DNA of 20,876 nucleotides, from contig JASBZF010000020.1 of assembly GCA_029983625.1 (NCBI GenBank), positions 1 through 20,876 of the forward strand. Reading direction: 5' to 3'. The notes under the pieces are model-generated. The model saw only the letters and a list, made by a program, of their open reading frames with translations, was not told where the DNA came from and searched no databases. Positions within the stretch are counted from its first letter, which is position 1; the number at the start of each line of letters is the position of its first letter. The translations under genes and the position numbers were made by a program. Positions 14,581 to 20,876 of this stretch are shown here, in pieces. Source of the stretch: Pauljensenia sp. (GTDB lineage Bacteria; Actinomycetota; Actinomycetes; Actinomycetales; Actinomycetaceae).

Positions 14581-16701
14581 TTAGAGAGAAACGCTGACGG
14601 AACAGGATTCGTCAGGGACGAAACCCGCATCGAGGATGCCGACGAGGTTGGCGACCTGTTCGTCTTTGGTGCGTCCCAAGCCGGAGGGGGTGATTGTATT
14701 GGTCAGCGAAATACCGTCGAGGGCGTCGTTGTAGTCGAGCTTAGCGACCGACAGCATGGAGGCGACCATGCCGTGTGTATCGATGCCATTTTCCGGATTC
14801 GCGCCGGGAGCGAAGGGGGTTCCCGCTTTGTGGCCCGAAGGGAAAGAGCCGGTGGCTTTGCCGTAGACGACATTCGAGGTGATTGTGAGCACCGACTGGG
14901 TGGGGATGGCGTCGCGGTACATCGGGATGGCGCGGATCTTTGACATGATCGTGTGGACAATCGTCGCAGCGATGTCATCGGCGCGATCATCGTCATTGCC
15001 ATAGGTCGGGAATTCGCCCTCGGTCACGTAGTCGATGACCAGGCCAGTTTCATCTCGGACCGGGGTGACCTTCGCGTATTTAATGGCTGCGAGGGAATCG
15101 GCGACGATCGACAGACCCGCGATACCGCACCCCATAGTCCTGATGATGTGCGAATCGTGGAGTGCCATTTCGATCGACTCGTAGGCGTAGCGATCGTGGC
15201 AGTAGTGGATGATGTTGAGTGCTTCGACGTAGGTGCCGACGACCCAGTCGAGCATGTCCTCGTACTTTGCCCAGACCTCGTCAAAAACGAGGGGACCATC
15301 ACCGGTGATGGGCTCGTAACCGGTCATCACCTGCTTGCCGCTCATCTCATCGCGTCCGCCGTTGATGGCGTAGAGAAGAGCTTTCGCAGCGTTAACGCGG
15401 GCGCCGAAGAACTGCATCTGCTTGCCGATCTTCATCGGAGAGACACAGCACGCGATTGCGGCATCGTCACCCCAGTGCTCGCGGATCTGCGGGTCAGATT
15501 CGTACTGAATCGAGGAGGTTTCAATGGAGATGGCCGCGCAGAACTCTTTGTAACCTTTGGGCAGGTTTTCGTCCCAGAAGATCGTGATATTCGGTTCGGG
15601 AGCGGGGCCGAGGTTGCGCAGTGTCTGCAGGAGTCGGAAGGAGGTTTTGGTGACGAGAGTGCGCCCGTCATCACCGAATCCAGCGTCTGACCAGGTTGCC
15701 CAGTACGGGTCGCCGGAGAAGATCTGATCATAGTCGATGGTGCGCAGGAAGCGTGTGATGCGGAGCTTAATGACGAGGGCGTCGATGATTTCTTGAGCAT
15801 CCGATTCGGTGATGAGGCCGCAGGCGAGGTCGCGTTCAAAGTAAATATCGAAGAAAGCGGACAGGCGGCCGATCGACATTGCGGCACCGTCTTGTGACTT
15901 CACGGAGGCGAGGTAGCCAAAGTAGGTCCATTGGACGGCTTCCTTCGCGGTCTTCGCAGGGGCGGAGATATCGAAGCCGTAGTCGAGGGCCATCTTCTTG
16001 AGCTTTTTCAGGGCTTTGATTTGCTCGGCGTGCTCTTCGCGATAGCGTGCCCAGTGCTCGGAGAAAGGCTGATCCGCGTAGCGGTCTTTATCCTGCTGCT
16101 TCCACTCGATGAGCTGGTCAACGCCGTAAAGGGCGACGCGACGATAGTCGCCGATGATGCGCCCTCGGCCGTAGGCGTCGGGCAGGCCGGTAATGATGTG
16201 GGAGGAGCGGGCGGCGCGGATTCGCGGTGTGTAAATGTCAAAAACCGCGTCGTTATGGGTCTTGCGGTATTGAGTAAAGATTTTCTTGACCTCGGGGTCA
16301 ACCTCTTTACCGGCCTCTTTGATCGCAGTTTCTACCATGCGCCATCCGCCGTTGGGCATCATGGCGCGTTTGAGGGGAGCGTCGGTCTGGAGGCCCACGA
16401 TGACATCGTCATCGGCGCTGATGTAGCCGGGCTTGAAGGCGTCAATGTCGGCGGGGGTGTGGGTGTCAACGTCGAGGATACGGACCTTGCGCTCTTCGGA
16501 GAGGAATTCCTTTTCGAGGGTGTCCCAGACGCGCAGCGTTTTGTCGGTGGGGCCTGCAAGGAAGGTGGCGTCGCCTTCGTAGGGCGTGTAGTTGCGCTGA
16601 ATGAAGTCGCGAACATCGACTTCCTTCGCCCAGTTTCCGGTTGTGAAGCCTTCCCAGGCCTCGGGTGCGAGGACGGAAGGAGCGGTCTGCTCTGTCGTCA
16701 T
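14581..16701 (-). CDS. pflB: Pyruvate formate-lyase catalytic core, lacks radical domain
   Basis: Converts pyruvate and CoA to acetyl-CoA and formate during anaerobic growth. The 706-residue product aligns with PFL from the N-terminus (W..F..G.W) through the active-site pair C418-C419 in IACCVSPMKIGKQMQFFGAR, identical in numbering to E. coli, to the late motifs SGHKAGTPFAPGANP and MLSVAKLDYNDALDGIS. It then ends at PDESCSVSVSL, where E. coli PFL (760 residues) continues into the glycyl-radical domain with RVSGYA. No remnant of that domain is seen before the next gene. The ATG at 16701 is preceded by AGAAGGA; a TTG one codon earlier is also possible. It is the first gene of the operon with the separate radical-domain gene and pflA, and a DosR-like palindrome lies about 180-205 bases upstream. 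Confidence 0.96.
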   Translation of the reverse strand: MTTEQTAPSVLAPEAWEGFTTGNWAKEVDVRDFIQRNYTPYEGDATFLAGPTDKTLRVWDTLEKEFLSEERKVRILDVDTHTPADIDAFKPGYISADDDVIVGLQTDAPLKRAMMPNGGWRMVETAIKEAGKEVDPEVKKIFTQYRKTHNDAVFDIYTPRIRAARSSHIITGLPDAYGRGRIIGDYRRVALYGVDQLIEWKQQDKDRYADQPFSEHWARYREEHAEQIKALKKLKKMALDYGFDISAPAKTAKEAVQWTYFGYLASVKSQDGAAMSIGRLSAFFDIYFERDLACGLITESDAQEIIDALVIKLRITRFLRTIDYDQIFSGDPYWATWSDAGFGDDGRTLVTKTSFRLLQTLRNLGPAPEPNITIFWDENLPKGYKEFCAAISIETSSIQYESDPQIREHWGDDAAIACCVSPMKIGKQMQFFGARVNAAKALLYAINGGRDEMSGKQVMTGYEPITGDGPLVFDEVWAKYEDMLDWVVGTYVEALNIIHYCHDRYAYESIEMALHDSHIIRTMGCGIAGLSIVADSLAAIKYAKVTPVRDETGLVIDYVTEGEFPTYGNDDDRADDIAATIVHTIMSKIRAIPMYRDAIPTQSVLTITSNVVYGKATGSFPSGHKAGTPFAPGANPENGIDTHGMVASMLSVAKLDYNDALDGISLTNTITPSGLGRTKDEQVANLVGILDAGFVPDESCSVSVSL

Positions 16702-16878
16702 CAATTCCTTCTCTCGATTGTTCCGAATCTGCCGGTGTGCGGGTTCGGTCCTGGATGATTCTCCAACTCATGCCGGTGGGCATCTCATGTGATTGTCATA
16801 CCGTCTTCTCGCATTTTCCATGCTCATTGCCGGAATCGGCTTATGTGTCTTCTCACAGGTAACGAAAGCTCGCGGCCC

Positions 16879-16906
16879 AGGACTTTAGAACTAGGACTTT
16901 AGTCCC
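16879..16906 (-). promoter_or_regulatory. Tandem DosR/DevR-like binding sites
   Basis: AGGACTTTAGTCCC (16893-16906) matches the palindromic core GGGACTWWAGTCCC of the DosR hypoxia regulator at 13 of 14 bases. A second copy of the half AGGACTTTAG starts exactly 14 bases away (16879-16888); taken as a full site it matches 10 of 14. The pair lies in the 354-base pflB/hom divergent gap, about 180 bases before pflB. That gap holds no gene and no clear pflB -10/-35; other contents are short hairpins such as ATGCC-GGTG-GGCAT at 16770-16783. Confidence 0.6.
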
Positions 16907-17003
16907 TTTTAGCTGTGTGTTTCTCTCTTCATGTCAAGATTTTCGAGGGCGGGGCGGTGGGTCTGATACGTGGAAGAAAAGGACCCCTCAACGCTGCGCA
17001 CCC

Positions 17004-17009
17004 TATGCT
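17004..17009 (+). promoter_or_regulatory. Possible -10 of hom promoter
   Basis: TATGCT matches four of six -10 bases and would start a transcript about 40 bases before the hom GTG. No good -35 is seen at 16-18 bases upstream. Tentative. Confidence 0.35.
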
Positions 17010-17055
17010 CTAGAAGGAGTACCAATTCGCATGACGACCCCTTCAAGGAGCCTTT

Positions 17056-18363
17056 GTGACCCAGCCCCTCCCAGAGCTTCACATCGGAGTGCTCGGTGCC
17101 GGAACCGTCGGATCGCAAGTCATCCGCATTCTGAACGAGCAGGCAGAAGACTTCGCAGCCCGCGCCGGAGCGCGCATGACGGTCTCAGGCATTCTCGTGC
17201 GCGATCTAAACGCTACGCGCGATGCGGCCATCGATCCTCAACTCCTCACCACCGACCCTCACGAGGTGATCTGCGGGAAAGACATCCTGATCGAACTCAT
17301 TGGCGGTATCGAACCGGCCCGCAGCTTCGTCCTTGAAGCCCTGCATCAAGGAATCAGCGTCGTTACGGGAAACAAAGCTCTTTTGGCGGCGCACGGCCCC
17401 GAACTCTACAGTGTGGCGGCAGCCTCCGGAGCGGATCTCTACTACGAAGCGGCGGTTGCTGGGGCGGTTCCCGTCGTTTATGGCTTGCGCGAATCCCTGG
17501 CCGGTGAACGCATCACTAAAATCGTCGGTATCGTCAACGGCACCACCAACTTCATCCTCGACGCTATGGCCACCAAGGCAGTGAGCTACGCTGAAGCCCT
17601 GAAACAGGCGCAAGAACTCGGTTTTGCGGAAGCTGATCCGAGCGCCGATGTCGAAGGACTGGATGCAGCGGCAAAATGCGCGATCCTCGCCTCCCTCGCG
17701 TTTCATACGCGAGTCAGCATCAGTGACGTTGAGGTTGAGGGAATCACAAAAATTACAGCTGAGGACATGTCTGAAGCTGCTTTGTCTCAGCGCACGATCA
17801 AACTGCTTGCCATCGCTGAAAGACGGATTGGTGAGGATGGGGTCGAAGGGGTGGCCATGCGCGTACACCCCGCCCTCGTTCCCTTGGACTCGCCGCTGGC
17901 AAGCGTCGATGGGGCATTCAACGCCATTGTGATTGAAGGCGAATACGCTGGGCGCCTCATGTTCTCCGGGCAGGGAGCAGGCGGCGCTCCCACCGCCTCT
18001 GCCGTTTTATCTGACCTTGTCGCTGCCGCCCACCACCGTGTCTACGGCGGTCATGCACCAAGAGAATCCGTGTACGCACACTTACCGATCCTTGATTCGG
18101 GCAGCACTCAGACCCGCTATCAGATTCGGATGGTCGTTGAAGACCGTCAAGGAGTCTTATCCGATGTCGCCGGAATCTTTGCGCGACACGGGGTTTCGAT
18201 TCACTCAGTCCACCAGCGCAATGAAGAAATCCCTGGCACCTGCATCATTGTGGCAACCACGCATCTGGCACGCGAAGCAGACCTCAAAGCAGTGGTGACA
18301 GCACTGGCCAGCTCTGAAGTGGTGCGTGAGGTCGCCAGTGCGATCCGCGTTGAAGAGGAGTGA
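17056..18363 (+). CDS. hom: Homoserine dehydrogenase
   Basis: NAD(P)H-dependent reduction of aspartate semialdehyde to homoserine, the branch point to threonine and methionine. The 435-residue product shows the Rossmann motif IGVLGAGTVGS (10-20), NKALLAAHG with catalytic-region Lys107, YYEAAVAGAVPVV, GIVNGTTNFIL and the signature ADPSADVEGLDAAAKCAILA. A C-terminal ACT domain starts near residue 350 (RYQIRMVVEDRQGVLSDVAG, then HSVHQR), which in this family mediates feedback by threonine. The start is GTG 17056, with AAGGAG ending five bases before. No aspartokinase fusion. thrB follows after three bases, so the two are cotranscribed; thrC is not in the window. Confidence 0.96.
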   Translation: MTQPLPELHIGVLGAGTVGSQVIRILNEQAEDFAARAGARMTVSGILVRDLNATRDAAIDPQLLTTDPHEVICGKDILIELIGGIEPARSFVLEALHQGISVVTGNKALLAAHGPELYSVAAASGADLYYEAAVAGAVPVVYGLRESLAGERITKIVGIVNGTTNFILDAMATKAVSYAEALKQAQELGFAEADPSADVEGLDAAAKCAILASLAFHTRVSISDVEVEGITKITAEDMSEAALSQRTIKLLAIAERRIGEDGVEGVAMRVHPALVPLDSPLASVDGAFNAIVIEGEYAGRLMFSGQGAGGAPTASAVLSDLVAAAHHRVYGGHAPRESVYAHLPILDSGSTQTRYQIRMVVEDRQGVLSDVAGIFARHGVSIHSVHQRNEEIPGTCIIVATTHLAREADLKAVVTALASSEVVREVASAIRVEEE

Positions 18364-18366
18364 ATC

Positions 18367-19317
18367 ATGCAGCTTCACGATGATTTCGTCGCCGTTGCAG
18401 TGCCTGCAACAAGCGCTAACCTCGGCCCAGGTTTTGATTCGATGGGACTTGCTCTTGACCTGTGGGATGAGATTTCCGTTCACGCCACAGCGGGCGGTCC
18501 CACTTCCGTTATTGTCGAGGGCGAAGGCGCAGGAAAAGTCGGGGAAGGCGAGGACAATCTCATTGTTCGCGCCCTCCGCCTCGCCCTCGATCATGTCGGA
18601 GCACCCCAAGTGGGTATTCGTATGCACTGTCGGAATCGGATTCCTCACTCTCGGGGCCTGGGGTCGTCAGCTTCGGCGATCGTCGCAGGTATCGCACTTG
18701 CGCGCGCTCTTATCGCGGATCCCGATGTGCTGACGCCGCAAGACATTCTCGAACTGGGAACCGCCATCGAAGGGCATCCGGATAACATTGCGCCCGCAGT
18801 GCTCGGCGGTGCGACTGTTGCCTGGATCGAAGACGGTCAAGCGGGAGCCTTGCATCTCGATCCGCCCAATACCATCGCCCCGGTTGTCTTCATCCCCGAA
18901 TATGAACTGTCCACATCTGTTGCTCGTGCCGCACTCAAAGAAGAAGTTGTGCGCACAGATGCGATGTACAACCTTTCTCGTGCGGCGCTTCTGTCGGCGC
19001 TTTTGACAGGATCGCAGCCAAGAGCAGCGGATGGGGCTTCCTTCCATGATCTTCTCATGAAGGCAACACAGGACCGACTTCATCAAGAACAGCGCAGAAG
19101 TGCGATGGAGCCCTCCCTCGCCCTCGTGGATTGGCTGCGTGCGGGCGGAATGGCTGCGGTCGTCTCTGGAGCAGGCCCTTCGGTGCTGAGTTTGGAGCAG
19201 GTGCCCGCGAGTGTGCGACACGATGCTCAGGCTGCCGGGTGGCGGGTCCTGACCTTGCTGGTTGCTACTGAAGGGGTGCGCCTTACTCGGGGACGATTGG
19301 CTTCGCAGAAGGGATGA
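18367..19317 (+). CDS. thrB: Homoserine kinase
   Basis: GHMP-superfamily kinase that makes O-phosphohomoserine from homoserine and ATP, the step before threonine synthase. The 316-residue product has VPATSANLGPGFDSMGLAL at the N-terminus, the ATP-binding loop PHSRGLGSSASAIVAG (93-108), EGHPDNIAPAVLGG and the C-terminal GHMP motif VVSGAGPSVLSL. GAGGAG in the last codons of hom serves as ribosome site, six bases before the ATG. This arrangement couples it to hom. Confidence 0.96.
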   Translation: MQLHDDFVAVAVPATSANLGPGFDSMGLALDLWDEISVHATAGGPTSVIVEGEGAGKVGEGEDNLIVRALRLALDHVGAPQVGIRMHCRNRIPHSRGLGSSASAIVAGIALARALIADPDVLTPQDILELGTAIEGHPDNIAPAVLGGATVAWIEDGQAGALHLDPPNTIAPVVFIPEYELSTSVARAALKEEVVRTDAMYNLSRAALLSALLTGSQPRAADGASFHDLLMKATQDRLHQEQRRSAMEPSLALVDWLRAGGMAAVVSGAGPSVLSLEQVPASVRHDAQAAGWRVLTLLVATEGVRLTRGRLASQKG

Positions 19318-19359
19318 AAAGTGAGTGCGTGAATCGCAGGAGTGCGGAAATGAGGTGTG

Positions 19360-19403
19360 ACTGAGAGCGCATTTTTGAATGCTGAGGCATTGTGACTCTC
19401 AGT
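19360..19403 (+). promoter_or_regulatory. Competing hairpins between thrB and rho
   Basis: ACTGAGAG (19360-19367) pairs perfectly with CTCTCAGT (19396-19403). Inside, AATGC (19378-19382) can pair either with GCATT at 19369-19373 or with GCATT at 19387-19391, giving two mutually exclusive hairpins. T5 lies in the loop of the first. The outer right arm overlaps the rho -35 region. Probably a terminator for hom-thrB that shares bases with the rho promoter. Confidence 0.5.
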
Positions 19404-19420
19404 ATTGTTCGCGCTATACT
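19390..19420 (+). promoter_or_regulatory. Likely rho promoter
   Basis: TATACT (19415-19420) is a five-of-six -10 match. GTGACT (19392-19397) stands 17 bases upstream as a -35 (alternatively TTGTGA at 19390 with 19 bases). Transcription would start near 19427 and give a leader of about 145 bases. That leader is C-rich, and I see one short stem in it (GGAGA-CCGTA-TCTCC, 19519-19533). Confidence 0.6.
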
Positions 19421-19570
19421 GCGTCGCAGAGGTCAAACGACCCCGCCGATTTCAGGCACATTGCGCCACGACATTTCATCGCTGCGCATCCCCTCCCTGC
19501 GCGCCGCGCGTTCCATCGGGAGACCGTATCTCCGCTCCAAGTGGGCGACCCATCCAGCAGAGGATCATTC

Positions 19571-20876
19571 TTGAGCAACGAACAAGGCCCCCGAGCTTCC
19601 ATGACGGAACTAAAGAGCATGAAGCTGGCCGAACTCCATAAGCTCGCATCAAGTCAGGGCCTGAAAGGCACATCAAAAATGCGCAAGTCCGAGCTCATTG
19701 ATGCGCTCCTTGCGCAAGGAGGAGCTGCGCAAGGGCTTGCACACACTCGTGTTTCTCAAGCCCCAGTCCCGCGCTCTGAGGAAAGCGCGAGTCCTGCGCT
19801 TGCAGAGCTTCACTCGCAATCCGCAGATTCATCTTGGCGAAGCGAACACTCCACTGCCTCACAGGAAGACACTCAGGCTCCGCGCAAACTGCGCCGACGT
19901 CGTGCAGTGATCGAAACCAGGGAACCTGTGATTGTCACCCTCGACCTTCCCGAACCGGTGAACGCGGAGCGTCCCGCCCCTCAGCAGTCTCAGCCGGTGA
20001 AAGAACTCGGAGCAATCGAACTGCCTGGCGGCGACGAGGGCGATGAGCACGCTCGACTCCGCCGCGATCGCACGAATCGCAGGTGGAACCGGGAACGCCC
20101 CGAACGTCCAGATCGTTTTGAACGCAACGGACGCAACAACAATCGCCGTGAGCGTTACCGTGATGAGCGTCCCGAGCGTCTCGTGGAAAGGGAGGACACC
20201 GCTCGCGAAGACGAACAGCTTGCGCCCATTGCGGGCATCCTCGAAGTTCAGGACAATCACGCTTTCGTTCGCACCTCGGGCTACTTGCCCGGCCCGAACG
20301 ACGTCTACGTCACCCTCGGTAATGTGCGTCGCTGGGGCCTGCGTCCAGGCGATGCCGTCGCGGGGGCAGTGCGTCTTCCTCGCGAAGGCGAAAGACAGCG
20401 TCAAAAATACAATGCTTTGGTGCGCGTGGACTCCGTGAACGGAATGTCAATTGAAGACGCACAAGCCCGTCGCGAATTTGGCAAGCTGACGCCGGTCTAC
20501 CCCAGTGAACAGCTGCGCTTGGAAACCTCCGCTAAGGCATACACGCCTCGTGTGATCGACCTCGTTGCCCCGATCGGCAAGGGACAACGCGGTTTGATTG
20601 TCTCTCCGCCAAAAGCCGGTAAGACAATGGTGATCCAGCAGATCGCGAAAGCGATTGAGGTGAACAACCCCGAGGTTCACCTGATGGTGGTCCTCGTGGA
20701 TGAACGTCCTGAAGAAGTCACTGACATGCGTTCGATTGTCAAGGGTGAGGTCATTGCCTCGACCTTCGATCGTCCCGCCTCAGATCACACTATCGTTGCT
20801 GAACTCGCGATCGAACGTGCTAAACGTCTCGTTGAGCTCGGTCAGGATGTCGTTGTGCTCCTGGACTCCATTACCC
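19571..20876 (+). CDS. rho: Transcription termination factor Rho, 3'-truncated
   Basis: Hexameric RNA-dependent ATPase that ends transcription; 435 codons are visible and the frame runs off the window. Order: Rho_N helical domain (about 12-50, MKLAELHKLASSQGLKGTS, then MRKSELIDALL). Next is a long charged insert to about 215, low-complexity and rich in Arg/Asp/Glu/Asn, typical of actinobacterial Rho. The cold-shock-like RNA-binding domain follows (220-265, NDVYVTLGNVRRWGLRPGD), then the ATPase core with P-loop PPKAGKT near 346-352, VVLVDERPEEVTDM and Walker B VVLLDSIT at the edge. The TTG at 19571 is preferred because AGAGG lies seven bases upstream; the ATG at 19601 in the same frame lacks a good site. 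No stop is present, so it does not appear as a closed reading frame. Confidence 0.95.
   Translation, partial: MSNEQGPRASMTELKSMKLAELHKLASSQGLKGTSKMRKSELIDALLAQGGAAQGLAHTRVSQAPVPRSEESASPALAELHSQSADSSWRSEHSTASQEDTQAPRKLRRRRAVIETREPVIVTLDLPEPVNAERPAPQQSQPVKELGAIELPGGDEGDEHARLRRDRTNRRWNRERPERPDRFERNGRNNNRRERYRDERPERLVEREDTAREDEQLAPIAGILEVQDNHAFVRTSGYLPGPNDVYVTLGNVRRWGLRPGDAVAGAVRLPREGERQRQKYNALVRVDSVNGMSIEDAQARREFGKLTPVYPSEQLRLETSAKAYTPRVIDLVAPIGKGQRGLIVSPPKAGKTMVIQQIAKAIEVNNPEVHLMVVLVDERPEEVTDMRSIVKGEVIASTFDRPASDHTIVAELAIERAKRLVELGQDVVVLLDSIT

Noticed and set aside
14514..14630. Extended start for the radical-domain protein (upstream in-frame codons)
   Set aside because: The extra residues run through the pflB 3' end and the intergenic hairpin. 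The AAAGGAG placement fixes the start at 14513.
14953..16758. Long plus-strand open frames opposite pflB
   Set aside because: They are antisense to a clearly conserved enzyme, have no recognisable motifs and are expected from the codon bias of the real gene.
16842..16857. CRP/GlxR- or Rex-like site upstream of pflB (TGTG...CACA)
   Set aside because: The half-sites are separated by six bases rather than the eight expected between TGTG and CACA in these operators.
16917..17336. Open frame overlapping the hom start, with AAGGAG 11 bases before an internal ATG at 17031
   Set aside because: Its product is Arg/Pro/His-rich low-complexity sequence typical of a shadow frame, and nearly all of it lies within the secure hom gene. 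It is not a threonine-type leader peptide.
19392..19574. Possible leader ORF ending in a TTGA overlap with the rho start
   Set aside because: Its GTG start lies upstream of the predicted transcription start, no ribosome site is seen at internal TTG codons, and the peptide is Arg/Ser-rich like a shadow frame.

Overview
The window reads as a chromosomal segment of a facultatively anaerobic actinobacterium, most likely an Actinomycetaceae-type organism (Actinomyces, Schaalia and relatives). The evidence is a DUF3097 gene, an hrcA-dnaJ-rsmE cluster with an actinobacterial-style CIRCE operator, a Rho with a long Arg/Asp-rich N-terminal insert, a hom-thrB-rho order, GTG/TTG starts, moderately high GC, and a pyruvate formate-lyase (PFL) operon. 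No tRNA, rRNA, transposon, phage gene or CRISPR array is visible. The family placement is inference.

Layout, left to right. Positions 1-3649 (+) hold a tight chain lepA (5' end outside the window), trmB and hemW, joined by 4-base ATGA overlaps. Positions 3797-6325 (+) carry a small cupin gene and an OPT-family membrane transporter, separated by a long hairpin; a second strong hairpin follows the transporter. Positions 6426-7334 (+) encode a DUF3097 protein. Positions 7365-10367 (+) are the heat-shock cluster hrcA-dnaJ-rsmE behind a near-perfect CIRCE. Positions 10378-13092 (-) are the accessory part: an aldose 1-epimerase translationally coupled to a 438-residue lipoprotein of unknown function, preceded by a small lipoprotein. 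Positions 13234-16701 (-) are the PFL operon. Positions 17056-19317 (+) are threonine-pathway genes hom and thrB, followed by the 5' part of rho (cut by the window end).

The most interesting system is the PFL operon. The catalytic subunit PflB (706 residues) has the Cys-Cys pair but stops before the C-terminal glycyl-radical domain. That domain is a separate 83-residue gene with its own ribosome binding site, and the activating enzyme PflA follows. The enzyme therefore appears to be obligatorily two-part. E. coli GrcA/YfiD, by contrast, is a spare part for a complete PFL. The gaps between the three cistrons contain an 11-bp perfect hairpin (pflB/grcA) and a 14-bp perfect hairpin followed by a T-run (grcA/pflA), as if the ratio of subunits and activase were set in the mRNA. 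Upstream of pflB lies a 14-bp palindrome matching the DosR/DevR hypoxia-regulator core at 13 of 14 positions, with a partial second copy one site-length away.
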